A model generated the notes under the pieces. That model saw only the letters and a list, made by a program, of their open reading frames with translations. It made no database searches and was not told the origin of the DNA. 64,000 nucleotides of DNA from Psychrobacter aquaticus CMS 56. Its GTDB lineage: Bacteria; Pseudomonadota; Gammaproteobacteria; Pseudomonadales; Moraxellaceae. Location of the stretch: contig NZ_AUSW01000034.1 in assembly GCF_000471625.1 (NCBI RefSeq), forward strand, positions 124,001-188,000. Reading direction: 5' to 3'. Below, piece after piece: positions 61,380 to 64,000 of the stretch. Position 1 is the first letter of the stretch, and each line of letters opens with the position of its first letter. Position numbers and translations under genes: made by a program.

Positions 61380-64000
61380 ATGACTGAACAGCCAAACACT
61401 CTTATCTCTCAAGTATCAAAAGACACTAATCATATGGCAACACCCACTTCTGAGTCGAAAAACACTAAGCCGACCGTACCACATCCTATTTTTATAGAAG
61501 TTAAACAACGCTGTCTTATCACCGCTGAACAGCTCAAACGTTATAGCGAGCCAGATGAGCTGCCGACCGACACACGCACTGCACCTGACTTGGATGTTGG
61601 CTTTGGTCAACAGCGCGCACTCAAGGCCTTGCATACTGCCATAGACATCAAAGCCAGTGGCTATCATGTATTTGCCGCTGGTGAAAATGGCTTAGGAAAA
61701 CGCACCGTTATCAGCCGCTTGCTACATCGTATCGCCGCCGATGCAGCGACACCTGACGATTGGGTCTATGTGCATAACTTTACCGACCCACGCACTCCAG
61801 TGGCTTTGCGCCTGCCCGCTGGTCAAGCAACGCTGTTGCAACACCACGTCAATAATTTATGGCAACAAGCAAAAAAACGACTGAGCCAACGCTTTCGTAG
61901 CGATCAATATCAAAGCAAAATCGAAGCCATTAAAAATAACACCCATCAAAAAGAAAGCCATGCTTATGAAGCGCTCAATGCCGAAGGTAAGCAATATGAT
62001 TTAGCATTGACATTTCGCTCTTTTGATAATAAAGCCGTGTTTGTACATCCAAGTCAGTTACCGACAGACGGTGACGGCCATGAGGATAGCAGCACGCCAC
62101 TCTCTGCCAAACATAAAAATAAATCACCACTAAATGATAGCAAAAAAACAAATGCGGTGAATGCAGACGACGAAGTGAGTGCCTATGACAATAGTGAATA
62201 CGAAGCTGAATTGAATAACTTTGCACAAAAAAATCATATGCAAAAACGGCTAAGTCAGCTGACCATTGCTTTGGAACAGATAGAAGACAAAGCCAATGAT
62301 GCTATAGAAACGCTGCATCGCAGTATTGCAAAGCGCGCACTAGAGCCTTTGTTTGCGCCTGTTTATGAGCAATTTGTCACTCATCCGCTGGTCATTGAGT
62401 ATCTCAAAGCCGTATTTGACGACATGGTTACCCATGTGGAGCGTATCGTCAATGGCGATGATGAAGAGTTTGTCACGGCAGTGCTGGCCACGACACCGAG
62501 CCGTTATGCGGTCAATGTCATTGTCAGTCATACGCCTGACAGCGGTGCCCCTGTTGTCTTTGAAGATTTGCCAACTCACTTAAATTTATTGGGACATGTT
62601 GAACAAATCACGCAATTGGGGACGGTGACCACTGATGTCAGTATGATTCGGGCGGGTGCTTTACATCGTGCCAATGGTGGCTACCTGTTATTAGAGGCTA
62701 GTCACTTACTGGAGCACCCTTATGCTTGGCAAGGTCTCAAGCGCGCCCTACAATCACGCAAAATTAAGCTATCTAGTCTTGAGCAAATGCTGACCTTGAC
62801 AGGTAGCTTATCGTTATCGCCTGCGCCCATTGATCTTGATGTTAAGGTTATTTTATTGGGCGAAGCAGATTTATATTATGAATTGTTGGAACTTGAGCCT
62901 GAGTTTGATGCGGTATTCAAAGTGCGCGCCGATTTTCACGATGACGTGATTCGCACCAGCGATCATGAATTGGCACTGGTCGCAAAAATGGCTGACATCA
63001 TCGACTATGCCAACCTTTACCCATTTAATCGGTATGCACAAGCCGCGCTTCTTGAGCACTTAAGCTTACAAGCAGAAGACCAAGATCGCCTCAGTCTGCA
63101 CAGTGACTTACTGATTAAACTTCTTCACGAATCCAATCGCCATGCACGTTTAAGCGGTGAAACGATAGTCGATGCCCATCATGTCACACAGGCCATCGAT
63201 GATATGGATGAACGCTCAGGATACTTACGCGACCTGTATTGGGATGAGCTCAAAAATGGCCAGCAACTTATCCAAACTCAAGGCAATGCGGTTGGGCAAG
63301 TAAATGCCCTAACGGTGGTGAGCTATGCGGATAGTGAGTTCGGTATGCCAGCACGTTTAACTGCCGTTATTCAGCCAAACATTGGCGCTGGTGAAATTCT
63401 CGATATCGAGCGCGATGTCGATTTGGGCGGTAGTTTACACGCCAAAGGTATGCTGATTATGACCAGCTATTTGCGGGCGCTATTTAGTCAGCACCATGCC
63501 TTGAATTTTAGCGCCTCGCTCGCTTTTGAGCAAAGCTATGCGCATATAGATGGCGATAGTGCCACCGTCAGCGAAGGCTGCGCGCTATTGTCCGCCTTAG
63601 CAAACGTGCCAATTGATCAGTCTTTTGCCATTACTGGCTCCATGAACCAGCTGGGCGAAGTGCAGGCCGTTGGCGGTATCAATGCAAAAATTGCCGGATT
63701 CTTTGATGCCTGCCGCGAGCAAGAGCTGACTGGGCAACAAGGCGTGGTCATTCCGATGGCCAATGTCAAACAACTCATGCTGCGTGACGATATAATTGAC
63801 GCTGTTAGTGCTGGCAGCTTTCATATTTATGGTGTTTATACGCTCAGTGAAGCGCTGACGTTGATGACTGGCCTGCCCATCGATACGATGAATAAAAAAA
63901 GCCGCTATCGCAAAGACACTTTATTTGGCAAAGTCTTGAGCCGTTTGATGTTGTGGGATGACAATCAGGCCAATGATGATGACATTGATGACAAAAAGTC
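61380..64000 (+). CDS. Lon-related AAA+ protease, 3' end outside window
   Basis: This is an ATP-dependent Ser-Lys protease of the Lon (S16) superfamily, of the group related to E. coli YcbZ. The frame is open from ATG 61380 to the window edge: 873 codons without a stop. The P-loop GENGLGKR is at residues 101-108. A long helical region with an Asp/Lys/Asn-rich low-complexity insert (about 225-275) interrupts the ATPase part, as is normal for this group apart from the insert. The protease domain has catalytic Ser727 in GDSAT and Lys770 in GGINAKI, 43 residues apart, the same distance as in E. coli Lon (679 and 722). DRSGYLRDLYW-like text (DERSGYLRDLYWDEL) joins the two domains. The sequence after 880 is not seen. 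There is no signal or membrane segment, so it is cytoplasmic. Confidence 0.9.
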   Translation, partial: MTEQPNTLISQVSKDTNHMATPTSESKNTKPTVPHPIFIEVKQRCLITAEQLKRYSEPDELPTDTRTAPDLDVGFGQQRALKALHTAIDIKASGYHVFAAGENGLGKRTVISRLLHRIAADAATPDDWVYVHNFTDPRTPVALRLPAGQATLLQHHVNNLWQQAKKRLSQRFRSDQYQSKIEAIKNNTHQKESHAYEALNAEGKQYDLALTFRSFDNKAVFVHPSQLPTDGDGHEDSSTPLSAKHKNKSPLNDSKKTNAVNADDEVSAYDNSEYEAELNNFAQKNHMQKRLSQLTIALEQIEDKANDAIETLHRSIAKRALEPLFAPVYEQFVTHPLVIEYLKAVFDDMVTHVERIVNGDDEEFVTAVLATTPSRYAVNVIVSHTPDSGAPVVFEDLPTHLNLLGHVEQITQLGTVTTDVSMIRAGALHRANGGYLLLEASHLLEHPYAWQGLKRALQSRKIKLSSLEQMLTLTGSLSLSPAPIDLDVKVILLGEADLYYELLELEPEFDAVFKVRADFHDDVIRTSDHELALVAKMADIIDYANLYPFNRYAQAALLEHLSLQAEDQDRLSLHSDLLIKLLHESNRHARLSGETIVDAHHVTQAIDDMDERSGYLRDLYWDELKNGQQLIQTQGNAVGQVNALTVVSYADSEFGMPARLTAVIQPNIGAGEILDIERDVDLGGSLHAKGMLIMTSYLRALFSQHHALNFSASLAFEQSYAHIDGDSATVSEGCALLSALANVPIDQSFAITGSMNQLGEVQAVGGINAKIAGFFDACREQELTGQQGVVIPMANVKQLMLRDDIIDAVSAGSFHIYGVYTLSEALTLMTGLPIDTMNKKSRYRKDTLFGKVLSRLMLWDDNQANDDDIDDKK

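Noticed and set aside
1..64000. CRISPR arrays, tRNA or rRNA genes, prophage
   Set aside because: No regular spaced repeats, cloverleaf-type sequences with CCA ends, rRNA segments or phage genes were recognised when reading the intergenic regions.

Overview
The window looks like chromosomal DNA of a gammaproteobacterium in the Moraxellaceae, most probably Psychrobacter. I base this on the character of the proteins, the moderately AT-rich coding DNA, the gene groupings (gpsA-sixA-gspL-gspM; msbA-lpxK-kdsB; rsmG-parA-parB) and a family of intergenic hairpin repeats. This is recognition by eye and no search was run. Most of the window is housekeeping sequence. I see no prophage, CRISPR array, tRNA, rRNA or complete insertion sequence.

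Layout. 1-2.9 kb: secD (5' end outside the window) and secF, the Sec accessory pump. 3-5.8 kb: a MATE efflux protein and an AzlC/AzlD amino-acid exporter. 6-9.5 kb, minus strand: purF, cvpA and pyrD for nucleotide synthesis. 9.8-17.1 kb, minus: a small membrane protein, type II secretion gspM and gspL, sixA, gpsA, a nitroreductase, zapE and an alpha/beta hydrolase. 17.3-19.8 kb, plus: a small lipoprotein and exonuclease VII (xseA, xseB). 19.8-28.2 kb, minus: pncB, a lipoprotein-type thioredoxin-MsrA-MsrB fusion, a glycine betaine ABC importer made of proV and a proX-proW fusion, and an aldehyde dehydrogenase. 28.6-30.8 kb, plus: lipB, ppa and a tail-anchored hypothetical. 30.8-32.2 kb: an AT-rich accessory patch with a small zinc-ribbon protein, a decayed secreted ORF and a 158-bp MITE-like element.

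32.2-37.6 kb: an SDR, a DUF1622 protein, dusB, a BetT-type choline transporter and a HIT hydrolase. 37.8-42.4 kb, plus: an unknown protein, ilvD and a CPA1 antiporter. 42.5-49.6 kb: a serine hydrolase, a small phosphatase, and a MaoC hydratase plus long FabG divergent from a thiolase. This last arrangement matches mycobacterial htdX-fabG4 / fadA2. 49.8-50.8 kb: ppk2. 51-57.9 kb, minus: pilZ, holB, kdsB, lpxK, msbA, exbD and exbB, which link lipid A and Kdo supply to the outer membrane. 58-60.9 kb, minus: parB, parA and rsmG. 61.4-64 kb, plus: a Lon-family AAA protease running off the window end.

The most unusual content is not protein-coding. At least eight copies of a roughly 100-200 bp imperfect palindromic repeat lie between genes. 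In one copy the hairpin core is inverted relative to its flanks, and in several places a repeat end supplies the stop codon of the neighbouring gene. A separate 158-bp TIR element, a 14-bp degenerate tandem repeat just upstream of proXW, and low-complexity N-terminal extensions on SecF, GpsA and the thiolase are also worth attention.
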